Assembly: GCA_001724275.1 (NCBI GenBank)
Contig: MEDZ01000004.1
Location: 124,001-188,000 of the forward strand
Reading direction: 5' to 3'
Length of the DNA stretch: 64,000 bases
Source: Gemmatimonadetes bacterium SCN 70-22
GTDB taxonomy: Bacteria; Gemmatimonadota; Gemmatimonadetes; Gemmatimonadales; Gemmatimonadaceae
Positions 11,074 through 20,865 of this stretch are shown in pieces; position 1 is the stretch's first letter, and each line of letters opens with the position of its first letter. The notes below the pieces were generated by a model. It saw only the letters and a program-made list of their open reading frames with translations, was not told where the DNA came from and made no database searches. Both the position numbers and the translations under genes were made by a program.

Positions 11074-11439
11074 GCTGTCGGGGCGCGACTCCACCCGCGC
11101 CCCGCCTAACGCCTCGCTGACCAGCGCCGCCCACTCGGGGTGAGCGCTGCGGTCCAGCACCAGGGTCGAATCGAGCGCCGGTCCCTGCCCCGCGAACCGC
11201 ACGACGTCGAAGCCGGCATCCCGCAGGTAGAGCGTGACCCGGCGTGCGACGCCCCGCGTGGTCGTCGTGTTGAGGACCTCCACCCGGATGCGCGTCCCCG
11301 GAGGGACGACCCGGCGCACGGGGGCGCCCTGGGGCGCGCGGGGCTCGTCAGGTGCACCAGGGCTGGCGCGGAGGAGCCAGGCGCCCGCCCCGGCGGCCAC
11401 GAGCACGGCCGCCGCCACGAACAGCGCGATGCGCCTCAT
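11002..11439 (-). CDS. LytR_C domain membrane-anchored protein
   Basis: A 145-residue protein. The N-terminal membrane anchor is RIALFVAAAVLVAAGAGAWLL. A LytR/CpsA/Psr C-terminal domain follows (about residues 48-140) with TRIRVEVLNTTTTRGVARRV, DSTLVLDRS and YVDVTVLVG. The catalytic LCP domain is absent, so it is not a cell-wall ligase; function unknown. The ATG overlaps the yqeK stop by four bases, and the 3' end overlaps rlmN on the opposite strand by 72 bases. Confidence 0.8.
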   Translation of the reverse strand: MRRIALFVAAAVLVAAGAGAWLLRASPGAPDEPRAPQGAPVRRVVPPGTRIRVEVLNTTTTRGVARRVTLYLRDAGFDVVRFAGQGPALDSTLVLDRSAHPEWAALVSEALGGARVESRPDSSRYVDVTVLVGRVVRTPPEAFYP

Positions 11440-12011
11440 CGCACGCGATTCCACAGCGCCGCCGTCTCGGGAAAGATCGTCTTCCCCTCGCGCAGGGTCC
11501 ACTCGATCCGCGTCCGCACCACCTGCCGGAAGACGCCGTCGAAGTCCATGGGGACGTGCGAGGCCAGGAAGGCCCGATCGGCCTGCGCGAACGGACGCCC
11601 GGGTTCGAGGTAGTCGGCCATGAACAGGGCCCGCCCCGCGCGTCCCCACTCGGGATTGCCAAGCGTGTGCCAGCGGATGGCCTCCAGCACTTCCTCCCGC
11701 GCCTCCCCCTCCTCGGCCAGGCGGCGCGCGGCGGCCGGGCCGTGCAGGACCGAGTCCGGGAGCGACCGGTCGGGGACCGCCAGCCGCAATTCGTCGAGCG
11801 GCGCATCGCGCAGCGCATCGTGCCAGCGCCCCGCATCGTGCCACAGCTGGCGCTCCGCATCGGTGAGGTGCAGCGCCTCGCTCCAGCCGTCCAGCAACGC
11901 CGTCACGCGCGCGATGTGCGCGCGTCGCTTGTCGCCGACCCGCGCCCACGAGGGGAGCTCCACCGGGGACGGGGCGTGCGACGGCGGCGAGGAATCAGCG
12001 AAGGAGGGCAC
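11436..12011 (-). CDS. yqeK: YqeK-like HD-domain Ap4A hydrolase
   Basis: A 191-residue HD-domain phosphohydrolase. Metal-binding segments are KRRAHIARV, WHDALRD (the HD pair), VLHGPAAA, IRWHTLGN and ADYLEPGRPF, all typical of YqeK, which cleaves diadenosine tetraphosphate symmetrically to ADP. The start is GTG 12011; the first 20 residues are Pro/Ser-rich and poorly conserved. In many bacteria yqeK sits beside LytR_C and rsfS genes; here the LytR_C gene follows with an ATGA overlap and no rsfS is seen. Confidence 0.85.
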   Translation of the reverse strand: MPSFADSSPPSHAPSPVELPSWARVGDKRRAHIARVTALLDGWSEALHLTDAERQLWHDAGRWHDALRDAPLDELRLAVPDRSLPDSVLHGPAAARRLAEEGEAREEVLEAIRWHTLGNPEWGRAGRALFMADYLEPGRPFAQADRAFLASHVPMDFDGVFRQVVRTRIEWTLREGKTIFPETAALWNRVR

Positions 12012-12050
12012 GCCGGCGCAACCTAAAAGCGCCCGGGAGGGGCGTCAATT

Positions 12051-14138
12051 TCAGCGCTGCCCGATGCGCGACAGGCGTCGGGCGAGGTCGCCAAGGTAGG
12101 TGGCCAGCTCGCGCAGCTCGCGCGTCGCCCCCTCCACCTCGTGCACCGAGCGCGCCTGCGATTCCGCCGTCGCCGCCAGCTGCTCCGTCCCCTCGGTGTT
12201 CCGGCGCGAGATCTCGGCCACGCGCGCCAGCCGATCGCGCATCCCGCCGACCGCCTCGTCCTGGGTGTGCGACACCTCGGCAATGCGCCGCGCCCACGTG
12301 GCGGCGGCCTGCGACGACTCCACCACCTGCGCCATCGCGTCGCGCGCCGATCCGGACAGGGTCTCGACGTCGGACACCAGGCTTTGCCCGCGATCCATTT
12401 GCCGCGTCGCCCGTTCCATCTGGCCCACCAGCGTCGCCACCAGCACGCTCGCGTCTTCCGACGCGCGCCCGCTCTGCTCCGCCAGCTTGCGGATCTCCTC
12501 GGCCACCACCGCGAAGCCGCGTCCCTCCTCTCCGGCCCGCGCCGCCTCGATGGCGGCGTTGAGCGCCAGGAGATTCGTCTGCTCGGCCAGGTCCTTGATG
12601 ACGCCGATGAACGAGGTGACGCGGCGGGTCTCGTCGCCAAGGTCGGCCATGATGGCCCCGCTCTCGCCGACGAACCCCTTCGCGCTCACGAGGCGCTCGA
12701 TGGCGGTGCCAATCGTCCCCCGATGCTCGGTGGCGATCTGCGCGGCGCGTTCGCTCGCCGACGCCGCTTCACGCGCGTCGCGGGCGATGGTCGTCGTCGT
12801 CGCGTGCACGTCCGCGGCGGCATCGCGTCCGCGCGCCGACTGGTCGCTCGCCTCGGCCACCGATCGCGACAGCTCCGTCGCCAGTCGGGCGACGGTTTCG
12901 GCACCCCCGCGCAGCGCGTGCGCCGATTCACCCATCGTCCCCACCTGCCGCTCCAGCCGGGCCACCGACTCCACCAGGGGACGCCGCAGGTCCTGGATGT
13001 GGATCGTCGTGGCGAGCTGGCTGGCGAAGCGCTGCACCATCGCCAGCTCCTTCGCCCCGTACATGTCGCGCTTGTGGTGTTCCAGCTCCAGCAGCCCCAC
13101 GGCGCGCTCCCCGAACATGAGCGGAACGACGACGGTGCTCTGCACCGTCTCGCGTCCGCCGACGAGCCGCGGGTCGATCGTGGCGTCGTTGACGACCACC
13201 GGTCGCCCGCTGGCGAGCGCCTCCTCACGGAGCAGCCGTCCGCTGTCGGGGGGGTCGATGGGCGGATCGAGCAGGCCGTCGCGACTGGTGAAGAGGAGGC
13301 GGGGCGCCCCCTCGTGCAGGCGATGGATGCTGAACTCCCGCCAGTCGATCAGGCGGCTCGCCAGCCCGGCGATGCGGGTGAAGGCTTCGCCGAGCGAGGC
13401 GTCGCTCGAGACGACCAGCTCCATCTGGTGCACCTTGTTGAGCTCCTCGGCGGCGATGGCCTCCTCGAGGATGCGCTGGAACAGGAGGGAGGCGAAACCC
13501 AGCGCGACGGCGACCACCCACCACCCGGCGTGCGCGACGTTGACGATCGTCAGGACCACGAGGAACGTCGCCGCCACGGCGGCCCCGAAGGTGACGACCT
13601 CGTAGCGCAGGATGAGCGCGCGCTCGTCGGGGAACAGCTTGTCGCGCACCAGGAGGGAGAAGTACTGCAGCCCCCGCCCCGTCACGAAATAGGCGAAGGC
13701 GAAGACGGACATGGCCGGGACGACCTCGGCCGTGAGCGCCCCCGTCAGCTGCACGTTCGTGAGGAGGGCGGTGGCGGCATAGGCCCCGTACGCGGCGGCC
13801 AGGGCGAGCACCTCGCGCCCGGCGTTGACCCAGGCCCACCACAGCATCTTGCGATGGAGGAGCCAGTCGGTGCAGAGGATGCCGACGAAGACGGCCATCG
13901 TCGCGGCGCCCACCCCGAGGACCAGCGCCCCGGACATCGCGGCCACCGCCGTCCCGGACAGCGTCGAGTACTTGGTCAGCGCGACCGGGCGCGCGCGCAG
14001 GAGGATGGTGCCGAGTGCCACGACCAGCAGGCCTGCGGGGTGCGTGGCCCACCGTGGGTCGGCGACCGTCAGCCCCCCCACCACCGCGGTCCCCGCGACG
14101 GCGATGCCACGTGTGAGGAGGTCGACGCGCACGCGCAC
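12051..14138 (-). CDS. Orphan methyl-accepting-chemotaxis-like receptor with multi-pass membrane sensor and GAF domain
   Basis: A 695-residue protein. It begins with about seven or eight hydrophobic segments (residues 10-235) and no large periplasmic loop. A GAF domain follows (about 250-395; [18 protein letters not shown]), then a long coiled-coil signalling domain (about 410-690). The hairpin tip is intact: [20 protein letters not shown] and [20 protein letters not shown]. No HAMP domain and no CheR-docking pentapeptide are visible. The start is GTG 14138, one base after the trpA stop. No che or flagellar genes lie in the window, so it may serve a non-motility pathway or act with a remote CheA. 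Confidence 0.85.
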   Translation of the reverse strand: MRVRVDLLTRGIAVAGTAVVGGLTVADPRWATHPAGLLVVALGTILLRARPVALTKYSTLSGTAVAAMSGALVLGVGAATMAVFVGILCTDWLLHRKMLWWAWVNAGREVLALAAAYGAYAATALLTNVQLTGALTAEVVPAMSVFAFAYFVTGRGLQYFSLLVRDKLFPDERALILRYEVVTFGAAVAATFLVVLTIVNVAHAGWWVVAVALGFASLLFQRILEEAIAAEELNKVHQMELVVSSDASLGEAFTRIAGLASRLIDWREFSIHRLHEGAPRLLFTSRDGLLDPPIDPPDSGRLLREEALASGRPVVVNDATIDPRLVGGRETVQSTVVVPLMFGERAVGLLELEHHKRDMYGAKELAMVQRFASQLATTIHIQDLRRPLVESVARLERQVGTMGESAHALRGGAETVARLATELSRSVAEASDQSARGRDAAADVHATTTTIARDAREAASASERAAQIATEHRGTIGTAIERLVSAKGFVGESGAIMADLGDETRRVTSFIGVIKDLAEQTNLLALNAAIEAARAGEEGRGFAVVAEEIRKLAEQSGRASEDASVLVATLVGQMERATRQMDRGQSLVSDVETLSGSARDAMAQVVESSQAAATWARRIAEVSHTQDEAVGGMRDRLARVAEISRRNTEGTEQLAATAESQARSVHEVEGATRELRELATYLGDLARRLSRIGQR

Positions 14139-14139
14139 G

Positions 14140-14931
14140 TCAGGCGGCGTCGAGTGCCTGGCGGAGTTCCACGGTTAGGGCGTGCGCCGCCTCGACCCCG
14201 GATTCGGCCGCCTTCACGATGGCGCTCCCCACCACGATGCCGTCGGCCATGCGCCCGATGGCGCGCGCCTGTTCCCCGGTGGAGATGCCGAAGCCCACGC
14301 AGATCGGGAGCTCCGTCGCCGACCGCAGCCGCGCCACGGTTTCCGGAAGGTCGCGGGCCACGTCGCGCTGCATGCCGGTCACGCCGAGGCGCGAGATGAG
14401 GTACACGAAGCCGCGCCCGTGACGGGCGATCTCGCGCATCCGCTCGGTCGGCGTCGTCGGGGCCACCAGGCGCACGAACGCCAGCGGTCCGTCGCCGATC
14501 CTGGCCTCGAGCGCCGGGTCGGCACCGACCGGCAGGTCCGTCACGAGCACGCCGTGGACTCCGGCCTCGGCGGCGCGGGCCAGAACCTCGGGGCCGGCGG
14601 CGAGGATCGGGTTGAGGTAGCTGAACAGGACGACCGGAACCGAGAGTCGCGCCTCGCGCACCATCTCCAGCACCTGCGGCAGTCCCACGCCATGGCCAAG
14701 GGCCACCTGCGAGCTGCGCTGGATCACCGGTCCGTCGGCCATCGGGTCCGAAAATGGGACGCCGACCTCGATGACGTCCGCTCCCCCGGCCTCGAGCGCG
14801 CGCATGAGCGCCACCGAGCGCGCCGGGTCCGGGTGCCCCGCCGTCATGTAGGTCACGAGGGCGCGGCGGTTGGCGCCGGCCAGGGTTTCGAATCGCTGCG
14901 CGAGCGGATCAGACGAAGTAGTCGCCGACAT
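14140..14931 (-). CDS. trpA: Tryptophan synthase alpha chain
   Basis: A 263-residue TIM barrel that splits indole-3-glycerol phosphate to indole and glyceraldehyde 3-phosphate, passing indole to TrpB. Catalytic Glu is in [19 protein letters not shown] and Asp in VLVTDLPVG. The phosphate-binding GFGIST and [10 protein letters not shown] are intact. The ATG at 14931 lies 23 bases inside the 3' end of the HD-GYP gene. trpA is separated from trpB by two signalling genes. Confidence 0.95.
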   Translation of the reverse strand: MSATTSSDPLAQRFETLAGANRRALVTYMTAGHPDPARSVALMRALEAGGADVIEVGVPFSDPMADGPVIQRSSQVALGHGVGLPQVLEMVREARLSVPVVLFSYLNPILAAGPEVLARAAEAGVHGVLVTDLPVGADPALEARIGDGPLAFVRLVAPTTPTERMREIARHGRGFVYLISRLGVTGMQRDVARDLPETVARLRSATELPICVGFGISTGEQARAIGRMADGIVVGSAIVKAAESGVEAAHALTVELRQALDAA

Positions 14932-16393
14932 TGATGCCGTATCGATCGGGGTTCTCGGTCTTGATGATGGTGCGGGCGTACGTGCCATCGCCGTTCTGCT
15001 CGGTGAGGTCGACGAGGTGCCCCGGATAGAGCACGTTGCCGCGGTCATCGCTGACGATGCGGACGATCGGGCGCGAGATCGCGGCCGGGTTCGGGTTCGT
15101 GGCGTGCACCACGGCCAGCTCGAAGGTGTCGAGGACGACCACCGTCCCCACGGGGAAGACGCCGAGGAGGTTGATGAACCCCTTCACGACCACCGGGTCC
15201 ATCCCGCGTTTCGGGTTGTCGCGCATGCCGGCCAGCACAGCGGCCGGTGACATGGGGACCGTCTGGTAGGCGCGCCGCGTGGTGGCGGCGTCGAAGCCAT
15301 CGGCCACGGCGACGATCTTGCTGAAGATGCTCTGCTGGCGCGGGCGCGTGCTCTTGGGATAGCCGGTGAGGTCGAGCTTCATGTGGTGCTCGTAGGCCAC
15401 CACCATGGCGCGGTACGGCAGCTCCTGCTGTCCGCGCATCTGGAAGAGCGCCAGCACGCCGAGCCACGGGTGCGCGGCCAGCCATCGCCAGTCGTCATCG
15501 TTGAGCCCCTCGACCTTGTTGAGCACGGACAGGGGGACGCGCGACTTCCCGATGTCGTGGAAGAGCGCCGCCAGCCCGAGGTCGTACAGCTGCAACTTGC
15601 TCAGCCCCAGGCGTCGCCCGAGCGCGACCGAGAAGATGCAGACGTTGACCGAGTGCGTGAAGGTGTACTCGTCGTAGTCGCGGATCGTGGTGAGCCCCAC
15701 CAGCGACGTCTCCTCGTTCAGGATCTGGTCGACGATGGTCTGGACCACCCGCTTGATCTTCTTGATGTTCGGCGCCGCCCCCATGCGCACCGAGTTCATC
15801 ACTTCCTTCGTGACCGCCACGGACTGCGAGTAGGTGCGCTTGGCGGCCTCCTTGGCGCGCTCCAGGCGGTCGCTGTCGTCCTCGGTGACGAGCGGCGCCC
15901 CCAGCTCGAAGACCGAGACCCCCGCCGCGGCGAGCCGTTCGGCGACGTCGAACGCCGTGACATCCCCCTCCGACTTGCTCTGGCTCAGCAGGAGCGAGAG
16001 GAAGACGAGCCAGTCACGCGCCTGCGCTCCCGGATGGACGCGCACGACCCCGACGCCGCAGGCGCGAAGCGCCGACAGGATCTGCGAGAAGCTCGCGTAG
16101 TTGTCCAGGTCGAGGCGCAGGCGGGTCGAGTTGACGAAGATGAACTCGTTGGTGGCACGCAGCTCGAGCTCGTGCTCCCGCTCGAGCAGCGCCCCGGCGG
16201 TCGCGGCCAGGTCGGCGAGGGCGTTGCGCACCGCCTCGTTCTCCGGCGGGTACAGCCGGATGACGCGCATGGCGCCGTAGACGCTCTGGATCAGCTGCCT
16301 TCCGGCACGCCGGATGTAGGTGTCCCCCGACAGGTCGCTGGTCGAGACCTGCATGCGCGTCCCCGTCGCCGGGGTGGGCCGTATCCCGCTCAC
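14909..16393 (-). CDS. HD-GYP domain phosphohydrolase with a HEAT-partner-like N-terminal domain
   Basis: About 494 residues. The N-terminal domain (about 20-190) has helices around RVIRLYPPENEAVRNALADL and strands LELRATNEFIFVNSTRLRL, and resembles the N-terminus of the HEAT protein upstream. The HD-GYP domain (about 225-410) has HSVNVCIFSVALG, LAALFHDIGKSRVP, AYEHHMKLDLTGYPKS and IVAVADGFDAATTRRAY. This fold usually degrades cyclic di-GMP; the GYP motif is present but the consensus HHExxDGxGYP reads HHMKLDLTGYP. I chose GTG 16393 for its GTGA overlap with the HEAT gene; ATG 16354 is possible. Confidence 0.85.
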   Translation of the reverse strand: MSGIRPTPATGTRMQVSTSDLSGDTYIRRAGRQLIQSVYGAMRVIRLYPPENEAVRNALADLAATAGALLEREHELELRATNEFIFVNSTRLRLDLDNYASFSQILSALRACGVGVVRVHPGAQARDWLVFLSLLLSQSKSEGDVTAFDVAERLAAAGVSVFELGAPLVTEDDSDRLERAKEAAKRTYSQSVAVTKEVMNSVRMGAAPNIKKIKRVVQTIVDQILNEETSLVGLTTIRDYDEYTFTHSVNVCIFSVALGRRLGLSKLQLYDLGLAALFHDIGKSRVPLSVLNKVEGLNDDDWRWLAAHPWLGVLALFQMRGQQELPYRAMVVAYEHHMKLDLTGYPKSTRPRQQSIFSKIVAVADGFDAATTRRAYQTVPMSPAAVLAGMRDNPKRGMDPVVVKGFINLLGVFPVGTVVVLDTFELAVVHATNPNPAAISRPIVRIVSDDRGNVLYPGHLVDLTEQNGDGTYARTIIKTENPDRYGINVGDYFV

Positions 16394-18099
16394 TCCGTCC
16401 CTCCCCGCAGGGCGCGGTTGACGGCGTTGCGCACGAGGATCTCCTTGTCCGCCGCCGCGCGCCGGAGCGACTCGATGGCCGCGTTCGACCCGACCTGGCC
16501 GAGCGCCCGCGCCGCGCAGGCCCGCAGCTCGGCGTCCTCGCGCCGTCCGAAGATCCCCTTGCCGTTCAGCAGGCCGTCGAGCAGCGGGATCCCCGCCTCG
16601 CCGCACATCGCCCCATAGGCCTCGAAGATCGCCATCTTCTCGGTGAGGTCGGCATCCCCCAGGCGCTTCGCCTTGATGGCCGCCTCGAGGCGCGCCAGCA
16701 CCGGCTTGTGGGCGCGCGCCGCGAAGGCGCGGGCGGCCGCCACGCGCACCTCACGCGACGGGTCGTCGATGGCCCGCTCCAGCTGCTGCAGCGCACCGGG
16801 GGTCCCGATCTCGCCGAGCGCCTGCACGGCTGCCAGGCGCACCCCGCCCTCCTGGTGCCCGGTGAGTCGCGAGAGCGCGGGGACCGCTGCGGCGGCCCGC
16901 ATCGCGCCGGAACGGCGGACGGCCTCCAGCGCCACCTCGCGCTCGGGCGCCCCGATGAGGCGCACCAGCTCCGCCGTGTTGGATGCCGCCAGCCGCTGCG
17001 CCGCCGCTTCGAGCTGGGCGCGTACGCGCGGATCCTGGAGCCGCCCCAGCCAGGCGAAGATCGTCCCCAACGCCGTCACCCGGAGCTGGTCGAAGAGCTC
17101 GTTCAGGTCGCCCTGTTCGGGGAGGTCCGCGCGCTCGTCCAGCGACTGCAGGAGCTGCGACAGCGCCTCCGGCTCGCTCATGCGGTTGGGGAGCGTCAGG
17201 AGCTGCTCGCGCTGCGCGGGCGCGATCTCCCGTGCCCGGTTGGCCGCGACGTTCACCTCGCGCAGGAGGAGGGCCACCGTGCGGAGGCGCCCGGCCGCCA
17301 GCAGCTGCACGAGCAGGTTGTCGAGCACCCTCACGATCTCCTCGCGGATCGCGGGATCGGTCTGCACCTCGTAGACGTCGAGCAGCATGAAGACGACGTT
17401 CCCCCGCAGGTCGGCCGCGTACTCGGCCGCCACCGCGTCACGCAGGTACTCCACCTCGTGCTCGTCGAGGAAGTAGAGCGTGGCGTCGAAGTCGTCGAGG
17501 TTCACGACCCCGCTGGGGAGGATCGTCTCCTGCGGCGGTTCCTGCACCTGCTGCGGGTCCACCAACCGGTCCTGGTGCGCCAGGTCGGACGCATCCAGCG
17601 GCGCGACCCCCTCGAGCACCATGTCCACGTACCGGTAGCGGACCTGCGCGAATTCCTGCTCCCACAGCAGCGTCAGCAGGTCGTCCTCGTCAGGCAGCGC
17701 CTTGCGCACCCGCGACACGATGTCCACCAGCGCGACGACCTCCGACTCCTCGACGCCGCGCATCAGCTGCAACTCGCGGATGCCGTCCTTGTAGAGCACC
17801 CACGGCAGCGCGTCGGTCGTCTTGTCGGGCTCGTTGATGACGACGAGCCCCTCCCAGCGCAGCTGGGTGTCGGTCACCTCGATGGTGACCTCGTCGGTAT
17901 GGGACCAGATCGGCGCGAAGGTCGCACGCAGGTTGTCCAGCGCCTTGAGGTACGTCGGGTTGTTGTGGAGGTAGAGCTGGTGCGCGCGCACCGCCCGCGC
18001 AAACATGCGCAGCATCTCCTCCACGAGCGCCGCCGGGAACGGGGGCTCGGGACGGTCGTCCACGCCAGGGAGCTGGGGCGGCGCCGACGGCTGCGTCAC
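16390..18099 (-). CDS. HEAT-repeat protein inside the trp operon
   Basis: A 569-residue soluble protein. Residues 20-140 contain [38 protein letters not shown] and [20 protein letters not shown], and look related to the N-terminus of the next protein (HD-GYP). The C-terminal third is a run of PBS-lyase-type HEAT repeats ([51 protein letters not shown]). HEAT repeats bind protein partners, and the gene fusion-like coupling to HD-GYP suggests that partner. GTG 18099 overlaps the trpB stop (GTGA) and its own stop overlaps the next GTG. Confidence 0.8.
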   Translation of the reverse strand: MTQPSAPPQLPGVDDRPEPPFPAALVEEMLRMFARAVRAHQLYLHNNPTYLKALDNLRATFAPIWSHTDEVTIEVTDTQLRWEGLVVINEPDKTTDALPWVLYKDGIRELQLMRGVEESEVVALVDIVSRVRKALPDEDDLLTLLWEQEFAQVRYRYVDMVLEGVAPLDASDLAHQDRLVDPQQVQEPPQETILPSGVVNLDDFDATLYFLDEHEVEYLRDAVAAEYAADLRGNVVFMLLDVYEVQTDPAIREEIVRVLDNLLVQLLAAGRLRTVALLLREVNVAANRAREIAPAQREQLLTLPNRMSEPEALSQLLQSLDERADLPEQGDLNELFDQLRVTALGTIFAWLGRLQDPRVRAQLEAAAQRLAASNTAELVRLIGAPEREVALEAVRRSGAMRAAAAVPALSRLTGHQEGGVRLAAVQALGEIGTPGALQQLERAIDDPSREVRVAAARAFAARAHKPVLARLEAAIKAKRLGDADLTEKMAIFEAYGAMCGEAGIPLLDGLLNGKGIFGRREDAELRACAARALGQVGSNAAIESLRRAAADKEILVRNAVNRALRGGTE

Positions 18100-19286
18100 A
18101 GCGTGAGCAGCCCCATCTCGCGGATTTGCGCCACGTCCTTGTCGCCGCGCCCGCTCACGCAGAGCAGCACCGGCTCGTCGGCGCCCCACTGCCCACGCTG
18201 CGCCGCGACCCACGCCACCGCATGAGCCGTCTCCAATGCCGGAATGATCCCCTCCAGTCGACTCAGCATCGCGAATCCCTCGAGCGCCTGTTCGTCACCG
18301 ACCGCGACATAGCGGGCCCGGCCGCTATCCTTCAGGAAGGAGTGCTCCGGCCCCACGCCCGGGTAGTCCAACCCGGCCGAGATCGAGTGCGCCGGGTGCA
18401 CCTGCCCCCGGTCATCCTGCAGCAGGTAGCTCAGGGAGCCGTGCAGGACGCCGGGCGTCCCGCGGGACAGCGACGCCGAGTGGCGCTCGGAATCGAGCCC
18501 TTCACCTGCCGCCTCCACTCCGACGAGTTGCACCCCCGGATCGTCAACGAATCCGGCGAAAATTCCCATCGCGTTCGACCCCCCCCCCACGCATGCCACC
18601 ACGGTCCGCGGCAGCCGCCCGGCGCGCTCCAGCATCTGCGCCCGGGCCTCGCGCCCGATGACCGCCTGGAACTCCTTCACCATCCGCGGATACGGGGCCG
18701 GCCCCACCACCGAGCCGATGATGTAGTGGGAATCGCGGACGTTCGTGACCCAGTCGCGGATCGCCTCCGTGGTGGCGTCCTTGAGCGTTCGCGTCCCGCT
18801 GGTGACGGGGATCACACGCGCCCCCATCAGCTGCATGCGGTAGACGTTGAGCGCCTGCCGCCGCATGTCTTCCTCGCCCATGTAGACGACGCACTCGAGC
18901 CCGAATCGCGCGCAGATGGTCGCGGTCGCCACGCCGTGCTGCCCCGCCCCCGTCTCGGCGATGATGCGCGACTTCCCCATGCGGCGCGCCAGCAGGGCCT
19001 GCCCCACGGTGTTGTTGATCTTGTGGGCACCCGTGTGGTTCAGGTCCTCGCGCTTGAGCCACACCGGCGCCCCGACCAGCTCCGACAGCCGCGGCGCGTC
19101 GCTCAGCGCCGACGGCCGCCCGACGTAGTGCGTCAGCAGCGAATGCCACTCGGCGATGAAGGCCGCATCCGACAGCGCGGCGTCGAACGCCGCCTCGAGC
19201 TCGTCGAGCGCCGGGATCAGGGTTTCGGGTACGTAGCGCCCGCCATAGACGCCAAATCGATCGTGCAGTGCGACGGGGACCGTCAT
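18096..19286 (-). CDS. trpB: Tryptophan synthase beta chain
   Basis: A 396-residue PLP enzyme condensing indole with serine. The PLP lysine lies in [20 protein letters not shown]. The phosphate loop is [10 protein letters not shown], and the [13 protein letters not shown] segment is intact. Length and motifs are those of the TrpB1 class that pairs with TrpA. The ATG overlaps the trpF stop by four bases, and the stop overlaps the HEAT gene start, so the trp operon continues into the signalling genes without a gap. Confidence 0.96.
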   Translation of the reverse strand: MTVPVALHDRFGVYGGRYVPETLIPALDELEAAFDAALSDAAFIAEWHSLLTHYVGRPSALSDAPRLSELVGAPVWLKREDLNHTGAHKINNTVGQALLARRMGKSRIIAETGAGQHGVATATICARFGLECVVYMGEEDMRRQALNVYRMQLMGARVIPVTSGTRTLKDATTEAIRDWVTNVRDSHYIIGSVVGPAPYPRMVKEFQAVIGREARAQMLERAGRLPRTVVACVGGGSNAMGIFAGFVDDPGVQLVGVEAAGEGLDSERHSASLSRGTPGVLHGSLSYLLQDDRGQVHPAHSISAGLDYPGVGPEHSFLKDSGRARYVAVGDEQALEGFAMLSRLEGIIPALETAHAVAWVAAQRGQWGADEPVLLCVSGRGDKDVAQIREMGLLTL

Positions 19287-19957
19287 CTCCCTCCAGCTCC
19301 GTGTACGGCGTCCGCGAACGCGCGCATGCGCGCAGGATCCTTGCAACCGGGGGCCGCTTCCACCCCCGACGAGACGTCGACCACGTCCGGCGCGAAGAGC
19401 GCGATCGCGCGCGCGACGTTGTCCGGTCGCAGCCCTCCAGCAAGGATAATCGGTCGGACCCCGCGGAACGGATCCACCGCCCGGGCGACCCGCGCCCAGT
19501 CGAACGCGCGCCCCGTTCCCCCCAGCACCCCGTCGACCTTCGCATCGAGGACGACGCCATCGGCACGCGCCGCGCTCGTAAGGCGCTTCTCATCGACGCC
19601 GTCCGCGCCCACGTGCACCACGCTCCAGAGCTGCGCGCGAGTCGCCGCCCGCAGCGCCGGCACGAGCCGCTCGTCATCGACGCCATGGAGCTGGACGACG
19701 TCGAGTCCGAGGGTGTCGACGGCCTGGACGATGGACCGCACGTCCGCGCCCGCCACCACGCCGACGCGGCGTGCCCGCCGGGCGGGAGGCGCCGTCGCAC
19801 CGGCATCCAGGGAGGCGAGGAGGGCCGCGCCCTGCTCCAGCGTCAGGCGACGGGGGCTGGGCGCGAGGATGAACCCCAGGTAGGCCGCGCCTAACGACAG
19901 CGCGACCCGCGCATCGTCGGCTCGCGTCAGCCCGCAGAACTTGATCTCAACCCCCAT
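19283..19957 (-). CDS. trpF: Phosphoribosylanthranilate isomerase
   Basis: A 224-residue TIM barrel for the third pathway step. The catalytic cysteine is in [12 protein letters not shown], the catalytic Asp in VVLDAKVDG, and the phosphate loops are [10 protein letters not shown] and [14 protein letters not shown]. The ATG at 19957 overlaps the trpC stop by 11 bases. Contains one CGTTAGGC copy (19889). Confidence 0.95.
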   Translation of the reverse strand: MGVEIKFCGLTRADDARVALSLGAAYLGFILAPSPRRLTLEQGAALLASLDAGATAPPARRARRVGVVAGADVRSIVQAVDTLGLDVVQLHGVDDERLVPALRAATRAQLWSVVHVGADGVDEKRLTSAARADGVVLDAKVDGVLGGTGRAFDWARVARAVDPFRGVRPIILAGGLRPDNVARAIALFAPDVVDVSSGVEAAPGCKDPARMRAFADAVHGAGGR

Positions 19958-20771
19958 GTCCCCCCCGGGCGACGCCCGCCAGGGCCCGCAGCGTGGCCGC
20001 GGGATCGGCGGCCGCCGAGAGCGACGAGCCGATGAGCGCCGCATGCGCGCCGAGCGACGCGGCGCGGGCCACGTCGCGGGGCGTCGCCATCCCGCTCTCC
20101 GCCACCCGGATGCGATCCTCGGGGATGCGCGGGAGGACCCGCTCGGTGACGGCCGCGTCCACGACGAGCGTCTCCAGGTCGCGCGCGTTCACGCCGATCG
20201 CCTGCGCCGGCGTCATCAGCGCCACCTCGAGCTCCGCCTCGGAGCGAATCTCGATGAGGGGTTCGACGCCGGCCTCGACCGCCAGGTCGACCAGACGGCG
20301 CAGCATGTCGGGGGCAAGGGCGCGTGCGATGAACAACATCGCCGACGCCCCCAGCGCCCGGGCCTCCCACACCTGGACCTCGTGGACGTGGAAATCCTTC
20401 TTGAGCAGGGGGATCGCCACCTGTCCCGCCACCATTCGAAGGTCATCGGCCGAGCCGCCGAACTCGGCCGGCTCGGTGAGGATCGAGAGGGCGCGCGCCC
20501 CGGACTCGGCGTAGAGCCGGGAGCGATCGCCCGCATCGATGGCGGCATTGATCACCCCTTTCGATGGGGAGCGTCGCTTGATCTCGGCGATGATCGCCAC
20601 CGTCTCCCCTCCCCGAAGGGCCTGGGCAAGGGATGGGCGAGGAGCGGCGTCGCGGGCGCGATCGCGCAGCTCCGCCCGCCGGGGGAGGAGGAGCTCGGCG
20701 CGTTCGAGGGCAGCCCGGCTCAGGCGGCCCAATGGGCCCGAGGGGGGCGTCCAGGGGAGATTCTCTTGCAC
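19947..20771 (-). CDS. trpC: Indole-3-glycerol phosphate synthase
   Basis: About 274 residues. Conserved elements are AIIAEIKRRSPSKGVI, ALSILTEPAEFGGS, PLLKKDFHV, IGVNARDLET and VAESGM. The start is uncertain. GTG 20771 gives the usual N-terminal length before the family's first helix (GRLSRAALERAELLLPRRAE); a TTG about 12 codons further in is an alternative. The gene is the first of the trpCFB unit and is divergent from lexA, with about 95 bases between them. Confidence 0.92.
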   Translation of the reverse strand: MQENLPWTPPSGPLGRLSRAALERAELLLPRRAELRDRARDAAPRPSLAQALRGGETVAIIAEIKRRSPSKGVINAAIDAGDRSRLYAESGARALSILTEPAEFGGSADDLRMVAGQVAIPLLKKDFHVHEVQVWEARALGASAMLFIARALAPDMLRRLVDLAVEAGVEPLIEIRSEAELEVALMTPAQAIGVNARDLETLVVDAAVTERVLPRIPEDRIRVAESGMATPRDVARAASLGAHAALIGSSLSAAADPAATLRALAGVARGGHGG

Positions 20772-20781
20772 TTCGGGGCTT

Positions 20782-20822
20782 GTTCGGCTAACGTTGCTTC
20801 GGCAGATGTTCGGGGATCGTCC
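20782..20822. promoter_or_regulatory. Candidate LexA operators, two GTTC-N7-GTYS repeats
   Basis: GTTCGGCTAACGTTG begins at 20782 and GTTCGGGGATCGTCC at 20808, 26 bases apart, in the gap between trpC and lexA. Both resemble the direct-repeat GTTC-N7-GTTC type of LexA box known in alphaproteobacteria. Autoregulation of lexA is the norm, but the box of this phylum is not known to me. Confidence 0.3.
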
Positions 20823-20865
20823 TTGCACTCATGGCTCCCGAACGCACCTTGGCGCGGAGCGCACA

